Of a DNA stretch of 64,000 bases, positions 56,543 to 64,000 are shown piece by piece. The stretch covers positions 744,001 to 808,000 of the forward strand of contig NZ_SLXW01000003.1 in the NCBI RefSeq assembly GCF_004341085.1, written 5' to 3'. The stretch comes from Sphingomonas sp. PP-CE-1G-424. Its GTDB lineage: Bacteria; Pseudomonadota; Alphaproteobacteria; Sphingomonadales; Sphingomonadaceae. The position numbers were made by a program, and so were the translations under genes. Position 1 is the stretch's first letter; each line of letters begins with the position of its first letter. The notes under the pieces are model-generated. The model made no database searches. It saw only the letters and a program-made list of their open reading frames with translations, and had not been told where the DNA came from.

Positions 56543-57396
56543 CACTTCGGCAATCTCCGCACCAGCGCGCTCGTATCCTGCCGAGCGCCGCCCATCTTCT
56601 GCACGTCCGCGTAGAATTGATCGACCAGCGCCGCGACCGGCAGCACCGCGCCGTTGCGTCGCGCTTCGTCCAGCGCGAGGCCCAGGTCCTTGCGCATCCA
56701 GTCGACCGCGAAGCCGAAGTCGAACTCCTCCTTCGCCATCGTCGGCCAGCGATTGACCATCTGCCAACTCTGCGCCGCGCCGCCCGAGATCGCCTCGAAC
56801 ACCTTGTCGAGATCGAGCCCGGAGTTTTGCGCGAACCGCAGCGATTCGGCGACGCCCTGGATCACGCCGGCGATCGCGATCTGGTTGCACATCTTGGTCG
56901 TCTGGCCAGCCCCCGCCTCGCCGACATGGACGATGCGCGCGGCATAGGCCTGCATGAAGGGTTCGGCCTTTGCCATCGCTTCGGCCGAGCCGCCGCACAT
57001 GATCGAAAGCTTACCGTTCTCCGCGCCAGCCTGTCCGCCCGATACGGGGGCATCGACCACCAACGCACGCTTGCCCGCGAGCCGCCGCGCGATCGAGGCG
57101 GAGACCGTCGTGTGATCGACGAACACCGCGTCGTCGCGCATCGCGGCGAACGCGCCGTCCTCGCCTAAAGTGACACCGGCCAGATCGTCGTCGTTGCCGA
57201 CGCAGGCGAACACCGCGTCGGCATCCTTGGCCGCCGCCGCGGGCGTGTCGGCAACCTTGCCGCCATATTTATCGGCCCATGCCAACGCCTTGGCCTGAGT
57301 CCGATTATAGACGGTGACGTCATGCCCTGCCGCGGCGAGGTGTCCCGCCATCGGCGCGCCCATGACGCCGGTTCCGATGAATGCCAGTTTTGCCAT
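56542..57396 (-). CDS. NAD(P)-dependent 3-hydroxyisobutyrate dehydrogenase-family protein
   Basis: 284 aa beta-hydroxyacid dehydrogenase (HIBADH/tartronate semialdehyde reductase family). Rossmann motif FIGTGVMGAPMAGHL (residues 6-20), substrate loop DAPVSGGQAGAENGKL (115-130), catalytic Lys168 and Asn171 in GAGQTTKMCNQI. ATG 57396 starts at the conserved KLAFIG. Divergent from the threonine ammonia-lyase gene (58 bp between starts); its stop overlaps the start of the amidohydrolase gene. Confidence 0.92.
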   Translation of the reverse strand: MAKLAFIGTGVMGAPMAGHLAAAGHDVTVYNRTQAKALAWADKYGGKVADTPAAAAKDADAVFACVGNDDDLAGVTLGEDGAFAAMRDDAVFVDHTTVSASIARRLAGKRALVVDAPVSGGQAGAENGKLSIMCGGSAEAMAKAEPFMQAYAARIVHVGEAGAGQTTKMCNQIAIAGVIQGVAESLRFAQNSGLDLDKVFEAISGGAAQSWQMVNRWPTMAKEEFDFGFAVDWMRKDLGLALDEARRNGAVLPVAALVDQFYADVQKMGGARQDTSALVRRLPK

Positions 57397-57453
57397 AGCG
57401 TCCGCGCATAAGCGGTGTTTCCCATGCGCGCCAGATGGTCTAGCGGGTCGGGT

Positions 57454-58713
57454 ATGGCTACCCACGCTGCCGTAGCGGCACCCACCCTCCCCGTCTCGAT
57501 CGACGACGTCCGCGTCGCGCATGACCGGATCCGCGACTCGATCGTCCGCACGCCGACGCTGATCAGTAAGACGCTGAGCAAGATGACCGGCGCGACGGTG
57601 TATCTGAAGTTCGAGAACCTCCAGTTCACCGCGGCGTACAAGGAGCGCGGTGCGCTCAACACGCTGCTGCAGTTGTCGGCGGAGGCGCGCGCGAAGGGCG
57701 TCATCGCCGCGTCGGCGGGCAATCATGCGCAGGGCCTCGCCTATCATGCCAACCGGCTCGGCATCCCGACCACGATCGTGATGCCGACCAACACGCCGAC
57801 CGTGAAGGTGATGCAGACCGAGGGCCACGGCGCCAACGTCGTGCTGCACGGCGAGACGTTCGACGCGGCCTATGCGCATGCGCGTATCCTGGAGGGTGAG
57901 TGCGGCTTCACCTTCGTCCACCCGTTCGACGATCCGCGCGTCATTGCAGGGCAAGGCACCGTCGCGATCGAGATGTTGGAGGACGTGCCGCAACTCGATA
58001 CGCTGGTCATCCCGATCGGCGGCGGCGGGCTCATCTCGGGCATGTCGACGGTCGCGCGGGCTTTGAGCAAAGCGCCGGGCGGTCATCCGATCGAGGTGGT
58101 CGGCGTGCAGGCCGAGCTGTTCCCGTCGATGTACAACCGGATCAACGGCACCGACATGGCCTGCGCCGGTGATACGCTGGCCGAGGGCATCGCGGTCAAG
58201 GAGCCGGGCGCGATCACCTCGAAGATCGTCGCCGAACTGGTCGACGACATCGTCCTCGTTAGCGAGCGCAGCCTGGAAGAGTCCGTCAGCCTGCTGCTCC
58301 AGATCGAGAAGACGGTGGTCGAGGGTGCGGGTGCCGCTGGACTCGCCGCGCTGCTGTCGCATGCCGAGCGGTTTGCGGGGAAGACCGTCGGCATCGTGCT
58401 GTGCGGCGGTAACATCGATACGCGCCTGCTCGCCAACGTGCTGTTGCGCGATCTGGCGCGGTCGGGGCGGCTCGCGCGGTTGCGTATCCGGTTGCAGGAT
58501 AAGCCGGGCGCGCTGTTCCATGTCGCGCGGATCTTCGACCAGGAACGCGTCAACATCATCGAGATCTATCACCAGCGCGTCTTCACGACGTTGCCGGCGA
58601 AGGGTCTTATCACCGACATCGAATGCGAACTGCGCGACCGCGCGCATCTCGATCGGCTGGTGGGGGCATTGCGGGCTGGCGGGTACGAGACGTCGACCGT
58701 CGAACTGGCATGA
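57454..58713 (+). CDS. ilvA: Threonine ammonia-lyase (IlvA-like)
   Basis: 419 aa PLP enzyme deaminating threonine (or serine) to 2-ketobutyrate. PLP-Lys63 is in FTAAYKERGALNT; the PLP-phosphate loop is IPIGGGGLISG and the asparagine loop AASAGNHAQG. The C-terminus (from about residue 335) is a single ACT-like regulatory domain (RLRIRLQDKPGALFHVARIF), as in feedback-regulated forms with one ACT. ATG 57454 is chosen; ATG 57424 is in frame but less likely. Confidence 0.92.
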   Translation: MATHAAVAAPTLPVSIDDVRVAHDRIRDSIVRTPTLISKTLSKMTGATVYLKFENLQFTAAYKERGALNTLLQLSAEARAKGVIAASAGNHAQGLAYHANRLGIPTTIVMPTNTPTVKVMQTEGHGANVVLHGETFDAAYAHARILEGECGFTFVHPFDDPRVIAGQGTVAIEMLEDVPQLDTLVIPIGGGGLISGMSTVARALSKAPGGHPIEVVGVQAELFPSMYNRINGTDMACAGDTLAEGIAVKEPGAITSKIVAELVDDIVLVSERSLEESVSLLLQIEKTVVEGAGAAGLAALLSHAERFAGKTVGIVLCGGNIDTRLLANVLLRDLARSGRLARLRIRLQDKPGALFHVARIFDQERVNIIEIYHQRVFTTLPAKGLITDIECELRDRAHLDRLVGALRAGGYETSTVELA

Positions 58714-58840
58714 TCCCATTCTGATACGGCGATTTACCGCATTAACCGACATTCGTGGTAAACCGATTGCACGTTTGCGCTGGGCGGCCATATACGAGGC
58801 GACGCGGCTGATCGCGCCTGCCTGAAGGACTTAGCGTTCG

Positions 58841-59617
58841 GTGACTGCGCCTTTCCGTTTCCCGCGCTTTTTCGTCACCAGCCCTGCGCCGTGCCCGTAT
58901 CTGCCGGATCGTCAGGAGCGCAAGGTGTTCACCGAGCTGACCGGCCCGCACGCGAACGAGTTGAACGATGCGCTCGGGCGGATCGGCTTTCGTCGCAGCC
59001 AGGGCGTGGCGTATCGTCCGTCTTGTGCGGGATGTACGGCGTGCGTCTCGGTTCGCGTGGTGACCGATGAGTTCGTGCCCAACGCGACGCAGCGCAAATT
59101 GCTCAAGCGGCTCGGTGATATCGAGGTGACCGCATGCAAGGCTTGGGCGACCGACGAGCAGTTCCAGTTGCTCCGTCGCTATCTCGGCACGCGGCATCCG
59201 GGCGGCGGGATGGCCGGGATGGACGAAGACGACTATGCCGACATGATCGAGCATTCGCCGGTCAATTCGGTGATCGTCGAATATCGTGAGCCGTCGGTTG
59301 ATGGCATTCAGGGCGCGCTGATCGGTGCCTGCCTGACGGATCGTCAGGCGGATGGCCTGTCGATGGTCTACAGTTTCTTCGCGGCCGACGACACGGCGCG
59401 ACCGGGTTTCGGCAACTTCATCATCATGGACCACATCCTCCGTGCGCGCGATGCAGGGTTGCCGTACGTGTATCTCGGATACTGGGTGAAGGGCTCGCCG
59501 CGGATGGAGTACAAGACGAGGTACCGGCCGCTGGAAGTGCTGGGGCCGGCGGGGTGGCGGCGACTGGAGGATGCTGATCTGGTGACGCAAGCCGTGCGGG
59601 TTGCTGCGCTGGTTTGA
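58841..59617 (+). CDS. bpt: Aspartate/glutamate leucyltransferase (Bpt-type R-transferase)
   Basis: 258 aa. Transfers leucine from Leu-tRNA to N-terminal Asp/Glu of proteins, marking them for ClpAP (N-degron pathway). N-terminal ATE domain with the cysteine cluster C62-x2-C65-x2-C68 ([13 protein letters not shown]) and C18; the GNAT-like C-terminal part has [42 protein letters not shown] start 58841, no clear ribosome site. It is separated from ilvA by 127 bp without other features. Confidence 0.92.
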   Translation: MTAPFRFPRFFVTSPAPCPYLPDRQERKVFTELTGPHANELNDALGRIGFRRSQGVAYRPSCAGCTACVSVRVVTDEFVPNATQRKLLKRLGDIEVTACKAWATDEQFQLLRRYLGTRHPGGGMAGMDEDDYADMIEHSPVNSVIVEYREPSVDGIQGALIGACLTDRQADGLSMVYSFFAADDTARPGFGNFIIMDHILRARDAGLPYVYLGYWVKGSPRMEYKTRYRPLEVLGPAGWRRLEDADLVTQAVRVAALV

Positions 59618-59663
59618 TGTGTAGTTTGGAAGTCGTCTAGCCCGCTAGCGTCCCCCAAGAACC

Positions 59664-59768
59664 GCCACCCCGGCGAAGGCCGGGGCCCAATTGGGAAACG
59701 CCGCTAACTAAGTTCTGTGTTTCGTCACTCCGGCCTTGCCAATTGGGGCCCGGCCTTCGCCGGGGTGG
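59664..59768. repeat. Inverted-repeat element, CACCCCGGCGAAGGCCGGGG family
   Basis: Left arm 59664-59694 and right arm 59739-59768 are near-perfect reverse complements including the central CCCAATTGGG/CCAATTGGGG. The spacer is 44 bp. It lies between the bpt stop and the transglutaminase-like stop. Confidence 0.85.
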
Positions 59769-59795
59769 TAATACCCCAAACCCGAGCGCTTCTTG

Positions 59796-59846
59796 TTCTC
59801 CCGCGAAGGCGGGAGCCCAGTCTGGATCCCCGCCTTCGCGGGGAAC
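59796..59846. repeat. Inverted-repeat element, CCCGCGAAGGCGGG family (copy 2)
   Basis: TTCTCCCGCGAAGGCGGGAG..CCAG mirrors CTGGATCCCCGCCTTCGCGGGG with practically no spacer. Same family as 53900-53949; here it immediately follows another element (59664) and ends 5 bp before the convergent stop. Confidence 0.85.
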
Positions 59847-59850
59847 AGTC

Positions 59851-60660
59851 TTAGTCCTCGCGCTGGACCACGACGTCGACGTCGAGTTCCTCGCCACCTT
59901 CGCCCAGTCGCGACCCCGCTACCGGCGCCGCACCCACCGCGTCGAGCGCCATTGCCACCCGGACGTAATGCTCCTCAGGGGACATCCCCGTGCACGGATC
60001 GAACCCGACCCAGCCGAGCCCGTCGACAAACGCCTCAGCCCAGCCGTGCGGCGTCGGGAGATGCACGACCTCGTGATCGTTGTGATGATAGCCCGACACA
60101 TACCGCGCGGGCGCGCCGAGCGACCGTGCGGCAACCGCGAACATCTGCGCCATGTCGCGCGGCGTGGCGCTGCCCATGCGGAACGCGGCGGCGGCCGTCC
60201 GACCCGGCTCGGGACGTCCGGCGTCGAACGCGAACCGCGCGTGAAATGCCCGGTTCAGCCGATGCAGCGCACCGATCCGGTCGCGCGCGCCCTCGGCGGC
60301 ATTGGCGGCGAACTTGGCGATTGCCGTATCATGGGCGGTCGCCTCGGTAGCCCTGAGGAACAGCGCGGGGGGAAGCGGTTCGTGCACGCCGTGCAGGACA
60401 CCGTCGGAATGGCTGGTCAGCACCTCGCCCTTGACGGTGATCTCGATCCCGTCGACCGGCCCTTCGGCATACAGCATCGTCACTGCGTTGCCGAAGCCGT
60501 CGCGACCCGGCCGCAGCCGCGCGTCGCAATCGACGTCGATCCGCCACGACGCGACGGTCTGGTCATGCGTGTTCTCAGGCGTCAGCCGGAGCATCTGCAC
60601 CAGCCGCCCCTGCGGCTGCGCGAAGCGGTAGATCGTGTGATGATCGATCGAAAGGCGCAT
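59851..60660 (-). CDS. Transglutaminase-like protein lacking the catalytic cysteine
   Basis: 269 aa. Residues 1-100 form a Transglut_N-like beta domain, residues 155-225 the transglutaminase core. The typical G-x-C-x-D region reads GSATPRDMAQ: the position of the nucleophilic cysteine is Pro167, while His205 (PHGWAEAF) and Asp221 (GWVGFDP) remain. RSLGAPARYVSGYHH is well conserved. It therefore cannot be a normal peptidase/transglutaminase. It is the last gene of an operon with alpha-E and ATP-grasp genes, coupled by TGATG. Confidence 0.9.
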   Translation of the reverse strand: MRLSIDHHTIYRFAQPQGRLVQMLRLTPENTHDQTVASWRIDVDCDARLRPGRDGFGNAVTMLYAEGPVDGIEITVKGEVLTSHSDGVLHGVHEPLPPALFLRATEATAHDTAIAKFAANAAEGARDRIGALHRLNRAFHARFAFDAGRPEPGRTAAAAFRMGSATPRDMAQMFAVAARSLGAPARYVSGYHHNDHEVVHLPTPHGWAEAFVDGLGWVGFDPCTGMSPEEHYVRVAMALDAVGAAPVAGSRLGEGGEELDVDVVVQRED

Positions 60661-61595
60661 CAGAGGAACTTGAACTGACGGCCGATCGCGCCGTGCAGCA
60701 GCGCGTTTTCAGCGATGAATGCCTGCAGATACTGGTGCAGCCCGGAGGCGATGACCTCACCCGATCGCGTCTTCGCCATTCGCGACGCACGCATCCGGGC
60801 CATGCGATCGGCCTCGCCGTGGTTGCCCGTCCGCTTGGCGAGCAGGTTGAGCACGTCGACGGTCTCCTCGACCGATGCCGCCAGACTGCGCGGCAGTTCG
60901 GACCGTGCGAGCAGCAGGTCGATGACATCGGCGGGACGAAGCCCGTCATTGTAGAGCCAGCGATAGGCTGTCACCGCGGACACGGTCTGGAGGATCGTCG
61001 TCCACTGGTCACGGTCGATCGCGCCGCCGAGCCGTTCGCCCTCGGGCAGCAGGATATGGTATTTGACGTCGAGCAGACGCGCGGTGTTGTCCGCGCGCTC
61101 GACTGCCTGGCCGAGGCGGATGAACCATGTCGTCTGGTTGCGGAGCATGCGGTGGACCGCGCCCTCGAACCCGCGCGTCTCGTTCTTGACAGCCTCGACC
61201 AGGTTCAGCTGCGATGTCGTGCTGCCGGGCGTTGCACGGTTCTCGAACAGCAGCCATGCGCGGTTGATCGCGGTCCATGCCTCTCGGGTCAGCGCGGTGC
61301 GGACCGCCTTGGCATTGTTGCGCGCCATGTCGAGGCAGCGGACGATCGATCCCGGATGGCTCGAATCGAGCGTCAGGAATCGTACGACATCGCGCTGCCC
61401 GATCTCGACGCCGGTCGCGGCGAAGGCCTCGTCGGTTTCGGTGACGGCCAACGCGGATGCCCAGGCGGCGTCGCCGGATGGTTGCGACGAGAGCACGTCG
61501 AGCCGGACGGTGGCTTCGACCAGCCGGGCGATGAAGTCGGCGCGCTCGAAATAGCGGCCTAGCCAGTAGAGCGAGGATGCGGTGCGCGACAGCAT
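60660..61595 (-). CDS. Alpha-E domain protein
   Basis: 311 aa, mostly helical, the whole length matching the alpha-E family: opening MLSRTASSLYWLGRYFERADFIARL, then NRAWLLFENRATPG, TWFIRLGQAVERADNTARLLDVKYH and YLQAFIAENALLHGAIGRQF. The function is unknown; these proteins accompany circularly permuted ATP-grasp and transglutaminase-like proteins. Both ends overlap neighbours by one base (TGATG), giving tight translational coupling. ATG 61595 is fixed by this overlap. Confidence 0.9.
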   Translation of the reverse strand: MLSRTASSLYWLGRYFERADFIARLVEATVRLDVLSSQPSGDAAWASALAVTETDEAFAATGVEIGQRDVVRFLTLDSSHPGSIVRCLDMARNNAKAVRTALTREAWTAINRAWLLFENRATPGSTTSQLNLVEAVKNETRGFEGAVHRMLRNQTTWFIRLGQAVERADNTARLLDVKYHILLPEGERLGGAIDRDQWTTILQTVSAVTAYRWLYNDGLRPADVIDLLLARSELPRSLAASVEETVDVLNLLAKRTGNHGEADRMARMRASRMAKTRSGEVIASGLHQYLQAFIAENALLHGAIGRQFKFL

Positions 61596-63130
61596 CAGGC
61601 GGTCCCGCCGGAGGTTTGCGCGCCCGATGTCTGTGAACCGAGAGTCTGCGTCATGCCGCCCATCGTGTGCGTCATCCCGCCGGCGTTCATCCGTTGCGAC
61701 TGATCGGCCATAAGGACGAAACTGTCCTTGGTACCGCCGCCCTGGCTGGAATTGACCACGAGTGATCCTTCCTTGAGCGCGACGCGGGTAAGGCCGCCGG
61801 GGACAACCTGCACGCCCTTTGAACCGCTCAGCACGAAGGGGCGGAAATCGACGTGGCGCGGGCTGAGGCCCCCTTGCGCCATCGTCGGGACAGTCGACAG
61901 GGCTAGCGTCGGTTGCGCGATGTAGCGATGTGGCTCTGCGATAAGCGCGGCGCGGAAATCCTCGATCTCCTGCTTCGATGCGGTCGGACCGACGAGCATG
62001 CCGTAGCCTCCCGAACCGTCGACCAGCTTGACGACGACGTCTTCGAGGTTGTCGAGCACGAACTTGAGTGCCTGCGGTTCGCGGCAGCGCCAGGTCTCGA
62101 CGTTGCGCAGCTTGCACTCGCCGCCTGAGTAGAACTTCACGATGTCGGGCATGTAGCTGTAGATCGCCTTGTCGTCGGCGATGCCGTTGCCCGGCGCGTT
62201 CATGATCGCGACGTTGCCGGCCGCGTACGCTGCGATCATACCGGGGACGCCGAGCGCGGAGTCGGGACGGAACACGAGCGGATCAAGATAATCATCGTCG
62301 ATCCGACGATAGATCACGTCGACCTTCACGCGCCCCGCGATCGTCCGCATCCAGACGATGTCGTCGTCGACCACCAGATCGGCCGCCTCGACAAGTTCGA
62401 TACCCATCGAATCCGCGAGGAAACTGTGCTCGTAATAGGCCGAGTTATAGTGGCCGGGGGTCAGCAGCACGCAGGTCGGGTTGGAGCCCGTGCCGTGCGG
62501 CGCCACCGACTTCATCGTTTCAAGCAGGAGGTCGGGATAGCTGTCGACCGCGGCGACACGGAACTCGCGGAACAGTTCGGGACAGAGCCGGAGCATCGCC
62601 TCGCGGTTCTCCAGCATGTAGCTGACACCGGACGGGGTGCGTGCGTTGTCCTCCAGCACGAAGAAATCATCGGGGCCGGTTCGGACGAGGTCGATCCCGC
62701 AGATATGCGCCCATACGCCGTGCGGCGGGCGGATACCGGCAATCTCGGGCCGGAACTGCGCGTTGCCGAGCACGAGGTCTTCGGGGAGGATGCCTTCCTT
62801 CAGGATACGACGCTCGCCGTAGATGTCGTCGAGGAACGCGTTGATCGCCTCGACGCGCTGAACCAGCCCCTCGGACAGCCGGGTCCACTCATCGTGCAAG
62901 AACACACGCGGGACGATATCGAACGGGATGATACGCTCGGCCGCCTCGTTCTCGCCGTAGACCGCGAAGGTGATGCCAAGCTGCCGGAACGTCGTCTCGG
63001 CGGCTTCCTGCCGGCGTCGCAGCTCGGCGTCGGGCGTATCCTCGATCCACTTGCCGAGAGCCACCAGTTCGGGCCGGGCGTTCGTGTCGCCAGGTGTGCC
63101 CATGATTTCGTCGAACGCTTGTTTCCCCAT
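61595..63130 (-). CDS. Circularly permuted type-2 ATP-grasp protein
   Basis: 511 aa. A carboxylate-amine-ligase-like fold with permuted order: an N-terminal block (VPRVFLHDEWTRLSEGLVQRVEAINAFLDDIY), the metal/ATP block CGIDLVRTGPDDFFVLEDNARTPSG, YRRIDDDYLDPLVF and the C-terminal ATP-loop block VKLVDGSGGYGMLVGP. The last 40 residues are Met/Thr/Gly/Gln-rich, low complexity. ATG 63130 (GKQAFDEIMG). First gene of the operon with alpha-E and transglutaminase-like proteins; such clusters may make or modify a peptide, but the substrate is unknown. Confidence 0.92.
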   Translation of the reverse strand: MGKQAFDEIMGTPGDTNARPELVALGKWIEDTPDAELRRRQEAAETTFRQLGITFAVYGENEAAERIIPFDIVPRVFLHDEWTRLSEGLVQRVEAINAFLDDIYGERRILKEGILPEDLVLGNAQFRPEIAGIRPPHGVWAHICGIDLVRTGPDDFFVLEDNARTPSGVSYMLENREAMLRLCPELFREFRVAAVDSYPDLLLETMKSVAPHGTGSNPTCVLLTPGHYNSAYYEHSFLADSMGIELVEAADLVVDDDIVWMRTIAGRVKVDVIYRRIDDDYLDPLVFRPDSALGVPGMIAAYAAGNVAIMNAPGNGIADDKAIYSYMPDIVKFYSGGECKLRNVETWRCREPQALKFVLDNLEDVVVKLVDGSGGYGMLVGPTASKQEIEDFRAALIAEPHRYIAQPTLALSTVPTMAQGGLSPRHVDFRPFVLSGSKGVQVVPGGLTRVALKEGSLVVNSSQGGGTKDSFVLMADQSQRMNAGGMTHTMGGMTQTLGSQTSGAQTSGGTA

Positions 63131-63226
63131 CGAAACGGTCAATTCCCCATCAAGCGTTGCGGTTCCATGCTGCAACGCATCGCTGCGGCGCACAAGGGTT
63201 GAATGTAGCCTGTCGCCACACCCGTC

Positions 63227-63310
63227 CGTCATCCTGACGAAAGTCAGGATCCAGGGTCATTGACGGTGACACATGGTACTCTGGATCCTGACTTTCGTCA
63301 GGATGACGGG
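63227..63310. repeat. Inverted-repeat element, CGTCATCCTGACGAAAGTCA family (copy 3)
   Basis: Left arm 63227-63255 and right arm 63282-63310 are complementary over 29 bp including inner CCAG/CTGG. The spacer is 26 bp. It lies between the dsbD-like stop and the ATP-grasp start. Confidence 0.88.
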
Positions 63311-63332
63311 ATCGGGGGGGCGTCGGTGCGAC

Positions 63333-64000
63333 TTAGACGCCCAGCCCTTCGAGCAGGCCCGGCGTGAGGACTTGCGGGAGGACGGTGGGTTCGGCTGCGC
63401 CTGGGGCGTAGTACAAATAGAGCGGAACCCCGGCGCGGTTGTGGGCCTGAATGAAGCGGCCCATCACAGGGTCGCCGTCGGTCCAGTCGCCGATCAGAGC
63501 CGCGACCTTGTGCTTGGCGAAGGCGTCGCGGACGCCGGTCGTATCGATCGCTGCCTTCTCGTTGACCTTGCACGTCAGGCACCAGTCGGCGGTGAAGTAG
63601 ACGAACACCGGACGCTTCTCGGCGCGTAGCGAGGCGAGCTTGGCTTCAGTGAACGGTTCGTCGCCCGCGGTCGCTACTTTCGTAGACACCGGCGGCGCGC
63701 GCGAGATCAACACCGCGCTACCAACGAACACGACGAGCAGCAGGACCTGCGCGACGATGCCGAACGACTTGCCCTTGCGCTGGCGGGAGCCACCGATCCA
63801 CAGCACCGCGCCGACTGCCAGCACCGCGACCAGCGCGAGCGTCAGCGTATCCACGCCGGTCTGTCGCCCAAGCACCCAGCCGAGCGCGATCGCGGTCAGG
63901 AACATCGGCACCGACAGGATGTGGCGGAACGTCTCCATCCACGCACCGGGCTTTGGCAGCCAGCGCCGCCACGATGGGATGAACCCGATTGCAAGGAACG
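63333..64000 (-). CDS. DsbD-type thiol:disulfide reductase, C-terminal part (cut by window end)
   Basis: The frame is open to the right edge, so only the C-terminal part is seen. Before Met at 63938 it reads PKPGAWMETFRHIL, which matches the last membrane segment of DsbD-like proteins. Three more hydrophobic helices follow, then a thioredoxin-like domain with the active site TADWCLTCKVNEK and cis-Pro region NRAGVPLYLYY. It carries electrons from the cytoplasm to periplasmic thiols. The gene is reverse and separate from the ATP-grasp operon. Confidence 0.9.
   Translation of the reverse strand, partial: FLAIGFIPSWRRWLPKPGAWMETFRHILSVPMFLTAIALGWVLGRQTGVDTLTLALVAVLAVGAVLWIGGSRQRKGKSFGIVAQVLLLVVFVGSAVLISRAPPVSTKVATAGDEPFTEAKLASLRAEKRPVFVYFTADWCLTCKVNEKAAIDTTGVRDAFAKHKVAALIGDWTDGDPVMGRFIQAHNRAGVPLYLYYAPGAAEPTVLPQVLTPGLLEGLGV

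Overview
The window reads as one stretch of a GC-rich alphaproteobacterial chromosome, most likely Sphingomonadales (Sphingomonas or a close relative). This is an inference from protein character and gene order: lexA-comEC-gltX-gltA; nuoA-N followed by birA-coaX-rnj-DUF1467; zapA-6S RNA-formyl-THF cyclo-ligase-DUF2842. Frequent GTG/TTG starts and many short inverted-repeat elements between genes fit the same picture. There is no prophage, IS transposase, rRNA or CRISPR array. Both ends cut a gene: lexA on the left, a DsbD-type thiol reductase on the right.

Layout. 1-6.5 kb: lexA C-terminal part, a gene-free 690-bp stretch with inverted repeats, comEC (reverse) divergent from gltX, then citrate synthase and a small membrane protein. 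6.5-13 kb: the least conventional region. It is a reverse-strand four-gene cluster (HPt-like protein, degenerate NTP-transferase/membrane protein, DUF2336-like protein, histidine-kinase-like protein), divergent from a long membrane-anchored coiled-coil protein. Both phosphorelay-type proteins lack the expected phospho-accepting histidine. 13-32 kb: an SDR, then the reverse block from nuoA (32.0 kb) through all 14 complex I genes to birA, coaX, RNase J and DUF1467; most neighbouring genes overlap by 1-10 nt. 32-41 kb: suhB, efp, an M23 peptidase and L,D-transpeptidase pair, thiE, class I aldolase, a MazF/RHH toxin-antitoxin pair, pgk, a MOSC protein and gap. 41-43.3 kb: a short helical protein, zapA, 6S RNA, cyclo-ligase, DUF2842 and two tandem tRNA-Asp genes. 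43.3-54.9 kb: AI-2E-type permease, then a fatty-acid/CoA catabolic set (acyl-CoA ligase, serine hydrolase, FadJ-type bifunctional enzyme, amidase, two acyl-CoA dehydrogenases, thioesterase II). 54.9-59.6 kb: exported amidohydrolase, HIBADH-family dehydrogenase, threonine ammonia-lyase and Bpt transferase. 59.8-63.1 kb: a three-gene operon of circularly permuted ATP-grasp, alpha-E and transglutaminase-like proteins, the last lacking the catalytic cysteine. 63.3-64 kb: DsbD-like fragment.

Most of the window is housekeeping. The parts worth a second look are the pseudo-phosphorelay cluster at 6.5-13 kb, the Cys-less transglutaminase operon, the toxin-antitoxin operator palindrome, and the dense population of structured intergenic inverted repeats, which fall into several sequence families.
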